From: Subtercola frigoramans
GTDB taxonomy: Bacteria; Actinomycetota; Actinomycetes; Actinomycetales; Microbacteriaceae
Reading direction: 5' to 3'
DNA: 64,000 nt
Assembly: GCF_016907385.1 (NCBI RefSeq)
Contig: NZ_JAFBBU010000001.1
Span: 3,596,001 to 3,660,000, forward strand
Positions 7,945 through 16,223 of the stretch are shown here, in pieces (the stretch's first letter is position 1; every line of letters starts with the position of its first letter). Under the pieces are notes generated by a model that did no database searches, was not told the DNA's origin, and worked only from the letters and a program-made list of their open reading frames with translations. The position numbers and the translations under genes were made by a program.

Positions 7945-8847
7945 GTGGCACTCGAGACCCGTCAGCTGCGCTATTTCATCGCCGTCGCCGAAGAACGCCA
8001 CTTCGGTCGGGCCGCGGAACGGCTCATGATGGCCCAACCGCCGCTCTCCCAGCAGATCCGGCTGCTCGAGCGGGCACTCGGCACCGAACTGCTCACGCGC
8101 ACCACCCGCAAGGTCGAATTGAACCCGGCCGGCGAGCTTCTCTATGAGCGCGGGCGCCGTATCATCGAAGACCTGCAATCGCTGGAGCTCGACGTCAAAC
8201 GTGTGGGCGATGGCCTCGAAGGCGCGCTCCGCCTGGGCTTCACCGGCGCAGCGACCTACGGCATCATGCCCCGCGTCGTTCGGGAGGCCAGCCGCGCCTT
8301 TCCCGGCCTCGCACTGTCGGTTACCGGCGAGATGCTGACTCCGGGCCTCGTAGCCGAGCTGCTCGAGCACCGCATCGACATCGCCGTTCTGCGGCCACCC
8401 GTATCGTCAGAGCTCATCCAGCACACGGTCGTCGCCCGCGAGCGCATCGTCGCGGCGCTGCCTTCGAACTCCCGGATGCTCGAACTCGCCGCAATCCGCA
8501 TGGACGACTTCCACAACCAGGTGCTCGTGGGGTACCCCGAGAACTCGACCGTGAACCAGACGCTCGCCGCCTGCTGGCTGCAGCACGGCATCCGGCCGCT
8601 GTATCGCCATCGGGTGTCAGAGACCTCGACGCTGCTGTCGCTCGTGGCGGCTGGGGTCGGAGCAGCGCTGGTACCGGAGTCGGCCACGAGCTTGAATCTG
8701 GGCGGCACCGTCTTTCGCGATGTCGTGGATGCCCCCATGGCCGAACTCGCCGTCGCGTGGCGCGTCGACGAGGATTCACGCGCTGTGCGGCGCTTCGCTC
8801 CTTTTCTCGAAGAAGTCATCAGAGACCTGCAAGGAGAATCCCAGTGA
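7945..8847 (+). CDS. catR: LysR-family transcriptional regulator (CatR-like)
   Basis: A 300-residue LysR regulator. The winged helix-turn-helix is at residues about 1-62 (LRYFIAVAEERHFGRAAERLMMAQPPLSQQIRLLE) and the rest is a periplasmic-binding-protein-like effector domain. I start it at GTG 7945, four bases after GGGGAGG, which gives the canonical LysR N-terminus; the open frame extends about 32 codons further. Its stop overlaps the start of the cycloisomerase gene (GTGA). Immediate linkage to catB, catC and catA makes it the probable muconate-responsive activator. Unlike most LysR activators it is the first gene of the same operon rather than divergent. Confidence 0.87.
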   Translation: MALETRQLRYFIAVAEERHFGRAAERLMMAQPPLSQQIRLLERALGTELLTRTTRKVELNPAGELLYERGRRIIEDLQSLELDVKRVGDGLEGALRLGFTGAATYGIMPRVVREASRAFPGLALSVTGEMLTPGLVAELLEHRIDIAVLRPPVSSELIQHTVVARERIVAALPSNSRMLELAAIRMDDFHNQVLVGYPENSTVNQTLAACWLQHGIRPLYRHRVSETSTLLSLVAAGVGAALVPESATSLNLGGTVFRDVVDAPMAELAVAWRVDEDSRAVRRFAPFLEEVIRDLQGESQ

Positions 8848-9953
8848 TCATCGACCGGATCGAAGCGATCCCGTATTCCATACCCATGGCCAAACCCCTG
8901 CACTTCGCGAGCGGTTCCGTGACGAAGATCGATCACGTTCTTCTCCGGATGACCACCGATACGGGAATCGTCGGGGTAGCGGACGTGCCACCTCGCCCCT
9001 ACACCTATGGTGAGACCCAGGCCAGCGTGATCGGTCTCCTGACGACGCTGTTCGCAGACGCGCTCATCGGCACGGACCCACTGGACCGCGGTGTCATCCA
9101 TTCGCGTCTCAACCGCACGATCGGCAACCACGCGACCAAGGGCGCCGTCGACATCGCCGTGTGGGACATCATCGGCAAGTCACTCGGCCAACCCGTACAC
9201 CGCCTGCTCGGCGGGTACACCAACACCGTGCGCGCCGCCCACATGATCGGTTTCGCCGACGGGCCGGAGATGGTGGAGGAGGCGCTTCGCTACCGCGAGC
9301 AGTACGGCATCTCTGTCTTCAAGGTCAAAGTCGGGCGGCGGCCCCTCTCGCTCGACATCGACCTCTGCTTCGCCCTGCGGGCGGGCCTCGGCTCTGACGT
9401 CGAGCTCTACCTCGACGCGAACCGGGGCTGGACGGCAAGTGAAGCGATCGAGGTTCTCGAAGCGACATCGGGCCTCGGGCTGACCTTCTTCGAGGAGCCC
9501 GATGACGCCCAGGAGATCCTGGGGCGGCGGCGGCTGGTCGGCCTCTCGCGCATCCCGATCGTCGCCGACGAATCCGCACCCACGCTGGGAGACGCCGCGC
9601 GCGAGATCCAGACCGGAGGAGCCACGGCCCTCAGCATCAAGACGGCCCGCTCGGGATTCTCTGAGTCGCAGAAGATCCTCGCCTACGCCGAAGCGCTCGG
9701 TATCGACGTGATCATGGGCAACCAGATCGACACGCAGATCGGCAGTACGGCGACAGTCGTCTTCGGTGCGGCCTTCGAATACTCGTCCCGGCGGGCCGCC
9801 GAGCTGTCGAACTTCCTCGACATGTCCGACGACCTCGTGGCCGAACCGCTGGTCATCAGCGGCGGTTCGGTTTCGGTGCCCACCGCCCCCGGCGTCGGGG
9901 TCGAGATCGACCCCGAGAAGCTGGCCCACTACCGCCTCGACGAAAGGAACTGA
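8844..9953 (+). CDS. catB: Muconate cycloisomerase (enolase superfamily)
   Basis: A 369-residue enzyme predicted to convert cis,cis-muconate to muconolactone. It has the N-terminal capping domain and the enolase-superfamily barrel: KVKVG carrying the catalytic lysine pair near residue 165, the metal ligands in DANRGW, EEP and ADES, and the second base lysine in SIKTARSG. The GTG start follows AAGGAG at ideal spacing and overlaps the catR stop. Genes for muconolactone isomerase and catechol 1,2-dioxygenase follow at once, which strongly supports the assignment over other muconate-lactonising subgroup enzymes. Confidence 0.92.
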   Translation: MIIDRIEAIPYSIPMAKPLHFASGSVTKIDHVLLRMTTDTGIVGVADVPPRPYTYGETQASVIGLLTTLFADALIGTDPLDRGVIHSRLNRTIGNHATKGAVDIAVWDIIGKSLGQPVHRLLGGYTNTVRAAHMIGFADGPEMVEEALRYREQYGISVFKVKVGRRPLSLDIDLCFALRAGLGSDVELYLDANRGWTASEAIEVLEATSGLGLTFFEEPDDAQEILGRRRLVGLSRIPIVADESAPTLGDAAREIQTGGATALSIKTARSGFSESQKILAYAEALGIDVIMGNQIDTQIGSTATVVFGAAFEYSSRRAAELSNFLDMSDDLVAEPLVISGGSVSVPTAPGVGVEIDPEKLAHYRLDERN

Positions 9954-9954
9954 C

Positions 9955-10263
9955 GTGATCTACCTGGTACGCATGGATGTCGCTCTGCCAGCGACGATGC
10001 CGGAAAGCGACGCGACCGAACTCAAGGCACGCGAGAAGCGATATGCCCAGGAGCTCCAGCGTGACGGCCGGTGGGCAGAACTGTGGCGCGTTGTGGGCGA
10101 ATACGCGAACTATTCGGTCTTCGACGTAGCGGGCAACGACGAGCTTCACGAACTTCTCGCCGGCCTCCCGCTCTTCCCGTACATGCGCATCCAGGTCACA
10201 CCGCTGGCCGCGCATCCGTCCCGGATAGCTGCAGAAGAAGACCTGGCACCCGGGAATCCGTGA
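9955..10263 (+). CDS. catC: Muconolactone delta-isomerase
   Basis: A 102-residue protein with the conserved start IYLVRMDV, the EKRYAQELQRDGRWAELWRVVGEYANYSVFDV core and the LPLFPYMRIQVTPLAAHPS C-terminus diagnostic of muconolactone isomerase. It isomerises muconolactone to 3-oxoadipate enol-lactone and works as a large oligomer in the cytoplasm. The GTG start, two bases after the catB stop, follows AAAGGA. No enol-lactone hydrolase or 3-oxoadipate CoA-transferase gene is in the window, so the lower pathway must be encoded elsewhere. Confidence 0.95.
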   Translation: MIYLVRMDVALPATMPESDATELKAREKRYAQELQRDGRWAELWRVVGEYANYSVFDVAGNDELHELLAGLPLFPYMRIQVTPLAAHPSRIAAEEDLAPGNP

Positions 10264-10345
10264 TCCACACCACCGCACCATCCCGCACGACCCCCCGCAC
10301 CACCCACCACCCCCGCAAGAATCAATTGACAAAGGAGTTCGATTC

Positions 10346-11215
10346 ATGACTACAGAAGATTTCACCACCGAGTTCAGCGCGAAGGCCGCAGACTCGGGTG
10401 CGAACGCGACGGCGGCGTTCGCCAGCCGGGTCGCCGCCTCGACCGGTGCAGCGGCCGACACCGCCAGAGTGAACCTGCTCGCGACGCGCGCGATCAAGGC
10501 GCTCAACGACCTCATCATTGAGGAGCGCGTCACCTACGACGAGTACAACGCCCTCAAGGCCTGGTTGATCAGGGTCGGGCAAGACGGCGAATGGCCCCTG
10601 TTCCTCGACGTGTTCGTCGAGCACTCCGTCGAGCAGGTCGCCAGCGATCACCGTGAGGGCAGCAAGGGCACCATCGAAGGGCCCTACTACGTCGAGGGGT
10701 CACCCGAACTGCCGTGGGACGGCACCCTGCCCATGCGCGCCGACGAGCCCGGCACGCCTCTCCTCTTCCAGGGCACCGTGAAGAGCACCGACGGAACCGC
10801 CCTCTCCAACGCGAAGATCGAACTGTGGCACGCCGACGACCTCGGCTTCTACTCGCAGTTCGCCCCGGGCATCCCCGAGTGGAATCTGCGCGGATCGTTC
10901 ACCACGAACGAAGACGGGCAGTTCCAGATCACGGCCATCAAGCCGGCTCCGTACATGATCCCGACCGACGGTGCCTGCGGCCAGCTCATCGATGCCGCCG
11001 GATGGCACGCGTGGCGACCTGCCCACATGCACCTCAAGGTGTCCCAGCCCGGCTACGAACTGCTCACCACACAGCTCTACTTCCCGGGCGACCCGCACAA
11101 CGACGACGACATCGCCGGTGCGGTCAAGCCGGAGCTGATGCTCGACCCCCAGCCGCGCGCCGACGGCGAGGGCCTGGAGGTCACGTACGACTTCCTGCTC
11201 GACCCCGCCGCCTGA
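10346..11215 (+). CDS. catA: Catechol 1,2-dioxygenase (intradiol)
   Basis: A 289-residue intradiol dioxygenase that opens catechol to cis,cis-muconate with a non-heme Fe(III). The N-terminal helical dimerisation domain covers residues 1-105. The iron ligands are recognisable as Tyr169 (GFYS), Tyr203 (APYMIP), His227 and His229 (PAHMHLKV), with spacings close to the classical enzyme (Tyr164, Tyr200, His224, His226 in Acinetobacter). The ATG is preceded by AAGGAG. It follows catC by 82 bases on the same strand, completing catR-B-C-A. Confidence 0.96.
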   Translation: MTTEDFTTEFSAKAADSGANATAAFASRVAASTGAAADTARVNLLATRAIKALNDLIIEERVTYDEYNALKAWLIRVGQDGEWPLFLDVFVEHSVEQVASDHREGSKGTIEGPYYVEGSPELPWDGTLPMRADEPGTPLLFQGTVKSTDGTALSNAKIELWHADDLGFYSQFAPGIPEWNLRGSFTTNEDGQFQITAIKPAPYMIPTDGACGQLIDAAGWHAWRPAHMHLKVSQPGYELLTTQLYFPGDPHNDDDIAGAVKPELMLDPQPRADGEGLEVTYDFLLDPAA

Positions 11216-11325
11216 GTCCGGTCGGGCAGTGACAGGCACGGAGGGACCCCGGTCATCGGTTCGTTACGATTGAACTGATCGCGGGTCGCCTCCGGCCTGC
11301 GGGAGGTCTGGAAGCCAGAGAATCC

Positions 11326-11934
11326 ATGAAGTCTGATGCGGTCGCAGCACTCGATTCGATTTCGGCGACCGAGGCCTTTGACCCCCTGCACGTCGCCCGG
11401 TACGCCGAACTCTTCACCAGCGCCACGATCGAGAAGCTGCCACAGACCGACCGCGAGGCGATGCACCTGATCCTGCTGCTCGTGAGGGTGTCGAGCGTGA
11501 TCAGCTTCGACCTGGAGGCGCGCGCGCAGCGCCCGTCGGGCTTCAGTTCACCCGGCTTCTACCTCTCGGGAATCCTCTGGCTGGCCGGGCCCCTCGAGAG
11601 TTCCCGCCTTGCTGCCATCGCGGGCATGAGCCGGGCAGCCGTCTCTGCTCTGGCCAAGACCCTCGTCAAACACGGCGTGCTCCTGCGCTCCCCCTCGCCG
11701 AGCGACGGCCGTTCTGTCATCTACTCGCTGACGCCCGAAGGCACCCGGATGATCGCAACGGCCTTCGGTCGCGTCAACGCCCGCGAGTCGGAGTGGGCGT
11801 CGGCCCTCTCGCGTGACGAGCAGGCGGATTTCGTGCGCCTGCTCGAGAAGGTTCTTCGCGGGAGCCCGGCCGCCGGATCGACCGGTGACACTGGCGCCCT
11901 GCCAGACCCGTCGACGGCGTCCCCCGAGGTCTGA
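11326..11934 (+). CDS. MarR-family transcriptional regulator
   Basis: A 202-residue protein with a central winged-helix of the MarR type (AAIAGMSRAAVSALAKTLVKHGVLLRSPSPSDGRSVIYSLTPEG, about residues 95-140), flanked by long dimerisation helices. The N-terminal 40 residues are longer than usual. It is 110 bases after catA and convergent with the flavin-hydroxylase gene. The 24-bp symmetric site upstream of that hydroxylase (13261-13284) is the most plausible nearby operator, but the second MarR protein at 16224 is an equal candidate. Confidence 0.85.
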   Translation: MKSDAVAALDSISATEAFDPLHVARYAELFTSATIEKLPQTDREAMHLILLLVRVSSVISFDLEARAQRPSGFSSPGFYLSGILWLAGPLESSRLAAIAGMSRAAVSALAKTLVKHGVLLRSPSPSDGRSVIYSLTPEGTRMIATAFGRVNARESEWASALSRDEQADFVRLLEKVLRGSPAAGSTGDTGALPDPSTASPEV

Positions 11935-11964
11935 CCAGCGAAAAGGTCGGGTTGGGGCGTCCGG

Positions 11965-13245
11965 CTAGGCCGGCTCGGCGATTCCCCAGTACGAACGAGC
12001 GATTCCGGCCGCGTTCGCCCGCTGCTGCATTCGCCCATGCGTGCGGTACATGAGCGCGTTGCGCTGGATGCGCTGCATTCGAGTTCCGTCTATCACGTGC
12101 AGGCTCCCCACGTGGGCGAACAGCATGTCAATGGCCTCTGCGGCGAAACGGCCGCCGCTCTGGCCCAGCCCGCCGATGCGCCGCACCTGGTCGGAGGCGA
12201 GGGGGACGCCGGTGGTGACGGCCGCTTCGCAGGCTGACAGGTAGGCACTCACACTCGACATCACCAGTGCCTCAGCCGAGTCGACCAGTTCGAGCGCCAG
12301 GCCGAACGTCTGCTGGAAGTCCGCGTCGTGGAGCTTGCTCGACGCGGAGCGACCGCTCTTCGAGCGGCCCATGATCTCTTCGAACTCGCGCAGGGCTCCC
12401 CGTGCCTCGCCCACGATGACTGCGGCGATTCCGGCGGGGTGGTAGGCGTCGAGCCCGCCGAGGTACATCGACGAACCATGCAGCTCGGTGCCGTGCGATG
12501 ACGCGGACGGCTGGGCACGCCCGTAGTCGTAGACCCGTTCCATCGGCACGAAGACATCGGTGAGCACCGCGGCATTCGAGCCGCTCGCCTTCATCCCGAA
12601 GGCTCCCGACCAGTTGTCGAGGATCGCGTAGTCGGATCGCGGCACGACGAACGTCACATCGTACGGCGCCAGCTCGCCGTCTGTCACGGGGGAGTTGACC
12701 ATCAGGTGCGTCGAGAACGGGATGCCCGAGCTGAAGGGGTACGTTCCGTTGACGATGAGCCCGGGCATCCCGTCGCGTTCCCCGGGCACCACCGAACCGC
12801 CGTGCGCGAACTGGTGGGGTGCCAGGAAGTTCCCGTCGGCGGCGAAGAGCTCTGCCTGCACGGATTCGGGCCAGAAGGCCGTCGCCGTGATGCTGTGCCC
12901 GGCCGCGAGCGAGAAGCACCAGGCGCTGCCGCCGTCACCCTTCGCCAACTCGATGACCACCCGGGTGTGCACGGGCAGGGGCAGCTGACTGCCGCCGAAC
13001 ATCCGCGGAACAGTGATCGTGTAGAGGCCGGCGGCCAGCATCTCCTCGTGGGCTTCGACGGAATAGTGGCCACGCGACTCCGACTCCGCTGCTTCAGCGA
13101 GGAGCCTTTCGGCGATCCGCTGCGCAGCTGCCACCACCGCTGTTGCGGTCGCAGAATCGTCGTCATTCGTGACGAACGCGCGCTCGGCAGAGGGAAGGGT
13201 GTCTGAGCCGTGTGTCGGCGAAAGGGGTGGGGCGTCGGTATCCAT
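11965..13245 (-). CDS. Acyl-CoA dehydrogenase-fold flavin-dependent hydroxylase (group D monooxygenase-like)
   Basis: A 426-residue protein of the acyl-CoA dehydrogenase superfamily. It resembles the oxygenase components of two-component aromatic hydroxylases (HsaA/HpaH-like) more than true acyl-CoA dehydrogenases: a helical N-domain (MLAAGLYTITVPRMFGGS), the flavin-facing GDGGSAWCFSLAAGH, a beta domain (ASGSNAAVLTDVFVPMERV) and a C-terminal helical bundle ending in RMQRIQRNALMYRTHG. These enzymes use reduced flavin from a separate reductase, and none is encoded nearby. It stands alone on the minus strand with an operator-like palindrome just upstream. The substrate is probably a phenolic compound, given the neighbours. 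Confidence 0.75.
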   Translation of the reverse strand: MDTDAPPLSPTHGSDTLPSAERAFVTNDDDSATATAVVAAAQRIAERLLAEAAESESRGHYSVEAHEEMLAAGLYTITVPRMFGGSQLPLPVHTRVVIELAKGDGGSAWCFSLAAGHSITATAFWPESVQAELFAADGNFLAPHQFAHGGSVVPGERDGMPGLIVNGTYPFSSGIPFSTHLMVNSPVTDGELAPYDVTFVVPRSDYAILDNWSGAFGMKASGSNAAVLTDVFVPMERVYDYGRAQPSASSHGTELHGSSMYLGGLDAYHPAGIAAVIVGEARGALREFEEIMGRSKSGRSASSKLHDADFQQTFGLALELVDSAEALVMSSVSAYLSACEAAVTTGVPLASDQVRRIGGLGQSGGRFAAEAIDMLFAHVGSLHVIDGTRMQRIQRNALMYRTHGRMQQRANAAGIARSYWGIAEPA

Positions 13246-13260
13246 GACCGCAGCCTAACA

Positions 13261-13284
13261 AAGTAATCAAAGCTTTGACTAGTT
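13261..13284. promoter_or_regulatory. MarR-type operator candidate upstream of flavin hydroxylase
   Basis: A 24-bp inverted repeat whose 12-base arms match at 10 of 12 positions, with the perfect core TCAAAGCTTTGA at 13267-13278. It begins 15 bases upstream of the hydroxylase start on the minus strand. Size, symmetry and AT-rich arms are typical of MarR-dimer sites, and two MarR genes are close. Confidence 0.5.
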
Positions 13285-13396
13285 CATTGGGGCGTGGTCA
13301 TTCGGTCGAGCTGACGTGGCGCGTCGACGGGTCGAGCGTGGCGCCTGCCTTCGACTGTCATGCAGAAGGACTTGCGAGACAAACACCTCCCATGGA

Positions 13397-13416
13397 ATAG
13401 TTGGTGCACCAACTAT
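13397..13416. promoter_or_regulatory. Perfect 20-bp palindrome upstream of gentisate dioxygenase
   Basis: ATAGTTGGTG joined directly to CACCAACTAT, a perfect 20-bp dyad, ending 13 bases before the ATG and one base before the TGGAGG ribosome site. Its location at the expected transcript start fits a repressor operator for the gentisate operon. The regulator could be the MarR (16224) or PaaX (16664) protein of the same cluster (inference). Confidence 0.65.
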
Positions 13417-13429
13417 ATGGAGGTATGCA

Positions 13430-14506
13430 ATGGAGCAGATGGACGGCACAGCCGACACTCCCGAACTGGTGCAGCTCTACCGCGACTTCGCGGCCAATGA
13501 CATGGCGCCCCTCTGGACCCAGCGCGATGACCTGATGCCCATGACCCCGGCACCCAAAGCCGTGCCGTTCGTGTGGCGCTGGTCGACCCTGTTCGACATC
13601 GCCCGGCGATCGGGTGACCTGGTGCCCGTGGGCCGCGGGGGGGAGCGCCGAGCGGTCGGGCTGACGAACCCCGGCCTGCCTGGCACCGGGTACGCGACGC
13701 CGACCCTCTGGTGCGCCATCCAGTACCTGGGCGGCTACGAGACGGCGCCGGAACACCGCCACTCTCAGAATGCCTTCCGGTTCGTCGTTGAAGGCGAAGG
13801 AGTCTGGACGGTGGTGAACGGCGACCCGGTGGCGATGCGCCGGGGAGACCTGCTGCTCACTCCCGGCTGGAACTTCCACGGCCACCACAACGACACGGCC
13901 AACCCGATGGCCTGGATCGACGGCCTCGACATTCCCTTCTCCAGTCAGATGGATGTCGGGTTCTTCGAATTCGGCTCGGACCGGGTCACCGACGAAGCGT
14001 CTCCCCCCACCTCCCGCGCGGAACGCCTCTGGGCCCACCCGGGCCTTCGCCCATTGTCGGTGCTCGAGAACACCGCCAGTTCTCCGCTGAGCGCCTACCG
14101 ATGGGAGCACACCGACGCCGCACTGCGCGAACAGCTCACTTTGGAGGACGAGGGGTATCCCGCCACCGTCGAGCAGGGGCATGCGGCGATCAGGTACACC
14201 AACCCGACCACAGGCGGAGACGTCATGCCGACCATCCGCTGCGAGTTCCACCGCCTGCGCGCCGGTGCGTCGACGCCTGTGCGGCACGAAGTCGGCTCTT
14301 CGGTGTGGCAGGTCTTCGAGGGTGAGGGTACGGTCGTGCTGGGCACAGAGGAGACACGCCTCACGACCGGCGACATCTTCGTGGTGCCGAGCTGGGTACC
14401 ATGGTCGATTCATGCAGACTCGCAGTTCGACCTGTTCCGTTTCAACGACGGCCCGATCATGGACCGCCTGAACTTCTCGCGGACGTTCGTTCCGTCGAGA
14501 GCCTGA
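13430..14506 (+). CDS. Gentisate 1,2-dioxygenase
   Basis: A 358-residue bicupin enzyme that opens gentisate to maleylpyruvate using Fe(II). The first cupin holds the metal site: His109 and His111 in EHRHSQNAFRFVVEGEG, with the third histidine in GWNFHGHH near 150-152. The second cupin (RHEVGSSVWQVFEGEG to VVPSWVPWSIHAD) is retained. The ATG at 13430 is chosen because TGGAGG precedes it at seven bases and a perfect palindrome sits just upstream; the open frame extends 38 codons further without support. It heads a gentisate operon and is equivalent to sdgD of salicylate-degrading Streptomyces. Confidence 0.93.
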   Translation: MEQMDGTADTPELVQLYRDFAANDMAPLWTQRDDLMPMTPAPKAVPFVWRWSTLFDIARRSGDLVPVGRGGERRAVGLTNPGLPGTGYATPTLWCAIQYLGGYETAPEHRHSQNAFRFVVEGEGVWTVVNGDPVAMRRGDLLLTPGWNFHGHHNDTANPMAWIDGLDIPFSSQMDVGFFEFGSDRVTDEASPPTSRAERLWAHPGLRPLSVLENTASSPLSAYRWEHTDAALREQLTLEDEGYPATVEQGHAAIRYTNPTTGGDVMPTIRCEFHRLRAGASTPVRHEVGSSVWQVFEGEGTVVLGTEETRLTTGDIFVVPSWVPWSIHADSQFDLFRFNDGPIMDRLNFSRTFVPSRA

Positions 14507-14587
14507 CCACCGTACCTTTCCCCTTCCGGCTGCGCGCGAGCGCGCCGCCGGCCTGTACTACTGCCCGAACCTGAGAGAAGAGAAGAC

Positions 14588-15424
14588 ATGAAGCTTGCAA
14601 CACTGAGAACCGGTGACACGACGATCGCCGTTCGCGTCGACGATGACGTCTGCGTGGAGATCTCCGGGATGGCCGACGTCGGCGCCCTTCTCCGCCACGC
14701 GGACTGGAGGTCGATCGCCGAGGCAGCCGACGGCGCTGTCACGCCCCTCGACTCCGTCGGCCCCGACGACTGGGACGCGCCAGTACTGCAGCCCTCGAAG
14801 ATCGTCTGCGTCGGCCTGAACTACCGGAACCACATCCTCGAGATGGGCAGGGAACTGCCGGAGTACCCGACCCTCTTCGCCAAATACCCGGAAGCACTGA
14901 TCGGGCCGAACGACCCCATCCTGGTTCCCGAATACGCGAGCCATGCTCTCGACTGGGAGGGCGAACTCGCCATCGTCATCGGCAGTACCGCACGCCGACT
15001 GAGCGTGGACGAGGCAGAAGGAGCCATTGCCGGCTACTCGATCCTCAACGACGTCACCATGCGGGACTACCAGTACCGCACCCCTGAGTGGTTCCAGGGC
15101 AAGACCCTCGAGCGTTCCTCGCCCTTCGGCCCGGTGCTCGTGACCGGCGACGAATATCTCGTCGACACCGAGCTGCGCACGGAAGTCGACGGCGATGTCG
15201 TACAGAGAACGACCACCGACGACCTGGTGTTCGACCCCGCCACCCTCGTCTCGTACATCTCCCAGATCTTCACCCTGAACCCGGGTGACGTCATCGCAAG
15301 CGGAACGCCGGGTGGCGTCGGCCACGCCCGCAAGCCCCCGCGGTACCTCGTCGACGGATCCGTGCTCACGACGGTGATCGAGGGAATCGGCACGATGCGT
15401 AACGCCGTCATCGTCGAAGACTGA
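14588..15424 (+). CDS. Fumarylacetoacetate hydrolase-family protein, likely fumarylpyruvate hydrolase
   Basis: A 278-residue FAH-fold hydrolase. The catalytic barrel starts with KIVCVGLNYRNH at residue 71; the metal-binding acidic residues are Glu124 and Glu126 in DWEGELA, with a further acidic ligand in SILNDVTMRD. The typical GDVIASGTPGGVG lies near the C-terminus. Between a gentisate dioxygenase and a maleylpyruvate isomerase it most likely splits fumarylpyruvate into fumarate and pyruvate. It starts 81 bases after the dioxygenase, preceded by AGAGAAGAGAAGAC, a purine-rich ribosome site. Confidence 0.9.
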   Translation: MKLATLRTGDTTIAVRVDDDVCVEISGMADVGALLRHADWRSIAEAADGAVTPLDSVGPDDWDAPVLQPSKIVCVGLNYRNHILEMGRELPEYPTLFAKYPEALIGPNDPILVPEYASHALDWEGELAIVIGSTARRLSVDEAEGAIAGYSILNDVTMRDYQYRTPEWFQGKTLERSSPFGPVLVTGDEYLVDTELRTEVDGDVVQRTTTDDLVFDPATLVSYISQIFTLNPGDVIASGTPGGVGHARKPPRYLVDGSVLTTVIEGIGTMRNAVIVED

Positions 15425-15425
15425 C

Positions 15426-16187
15426 ATGGTCGCCCGCACCGACCGGGTCACCGACCCGAAGATCCGCAGCGCGCTCCTGGTGGCCCGACGGGGGCAGGCG
15501 TACTTCTCGCGAAAGCTGAACGAGCTGCACAACGACGATTTCGACGAACCATCGCTGCTGCCGGGCTGGAGTCGTCGCCAGCTCATCGCCCACGTCGGCC
15601 TGAACGCGCGGGCTCTCACCCGGCTGACCGAGTGGGCGGCGACGGGCATCGAGACGCCGATGTACTCCTCCCCCACCCAGCGCAACGAGGAGATCGAGTT
15701 CACGGCCACGCTGCCAACGCAGGCGCTCCGCAACCTGTCCGACCACGCGGCCATCCACCTCAACGTGGAGTGGCGGGATCTCGAACCGTCAGCGTGGACC
15801 CACGAAGTCCGCACCGCGCTCGGCCGGCTGGTGCCGGTCTCCGAGACGGTCTGGATGCGCACACGGGAGGTCTGGATCCACGCGGTCGACCTCGGCAACG
15901 GGGGCGGGTTCGTCGACTTTCCACCCGAACTCGTCGACGCCCTCCTGCTCGACATCCAGGGAGCGTGGGCCCGGAGGCGGGAGGCCGAAGGCATCCCCGA
16001 GTTCGTCTTCGCGCCGTCGGACCGCCCTGCCGTCACTGTGCCCCCTGGGTCACCCGTGCCCGATCATCCGGTGCTCGAGCTGGCCGGCACTGCGGCCCAA
16101 CTCGCCGCCTGGGCAGCAGGCCGCCCGTTCCACGCGGTCACCACCACTGCGGGCGACCCGGCACCCCCTGCACCCCGATGGTTCTGA
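15426..16187 (+). CDS. Mycothiol-dependent maleylpyruvate isomerase
   Basis: A 253-residue protein of the DinB/MDMPI fold that isomerises maleylpyruvate to fumarylpyruvate with mycothiol as cofactor. The zinc ligands are visible as His56 (LIAHVGLNARAL), Glu148 and His152 (TREVWIHAVDL). LPGWSRRQLIAHVGLNARAL is highly characteristic. A C-terminal SCP2-like segment (LAGTAAQLAAWAAGRP) follows. It starts one base after the hydrolase stop, so the two are one operon. Its presence implies that the host makes mycothiol, supporting an actinobacterial origin. Confidence 0.93.
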   Translation: MVARTDRVTDPKIRSALLVARRGQAYFSRKLNELHNDDFDEPSLLPGWSRRQLIAHVGLNARALTRLTEWAATGIETPMYSSPTQRNEEIEFTATLPTQALRNLSDHAAIHLNVEWRDLEPSAWTHEVRTALGRLVPVSETVWMRTREVWIHAVDLGNGGGFVDFPPELVDALLLDIQGAWARRREAEGIPEFVFAPSDRPAVTVPPGSPVPDHPVLELAGTAAQLAAWAAGRPFHAVTTTAGDPAPPAPRWF

Positions 16188-16223
16188 CGACCCCATCGCT
16201 TGGAGCCGTGCAAGAATGACGTG

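Noticed and set aside
14558..16036. Long open frame (about 490 codons) on the minus strand
   Set aside because: It is fully antisense to the fumarylpyruvate hydrolase and maleylpyruvate isomerase genes, which have recognisable motifs. Its translation is low-complexity Arg/Ser-rich, as expected from GC-rich shadow frames.
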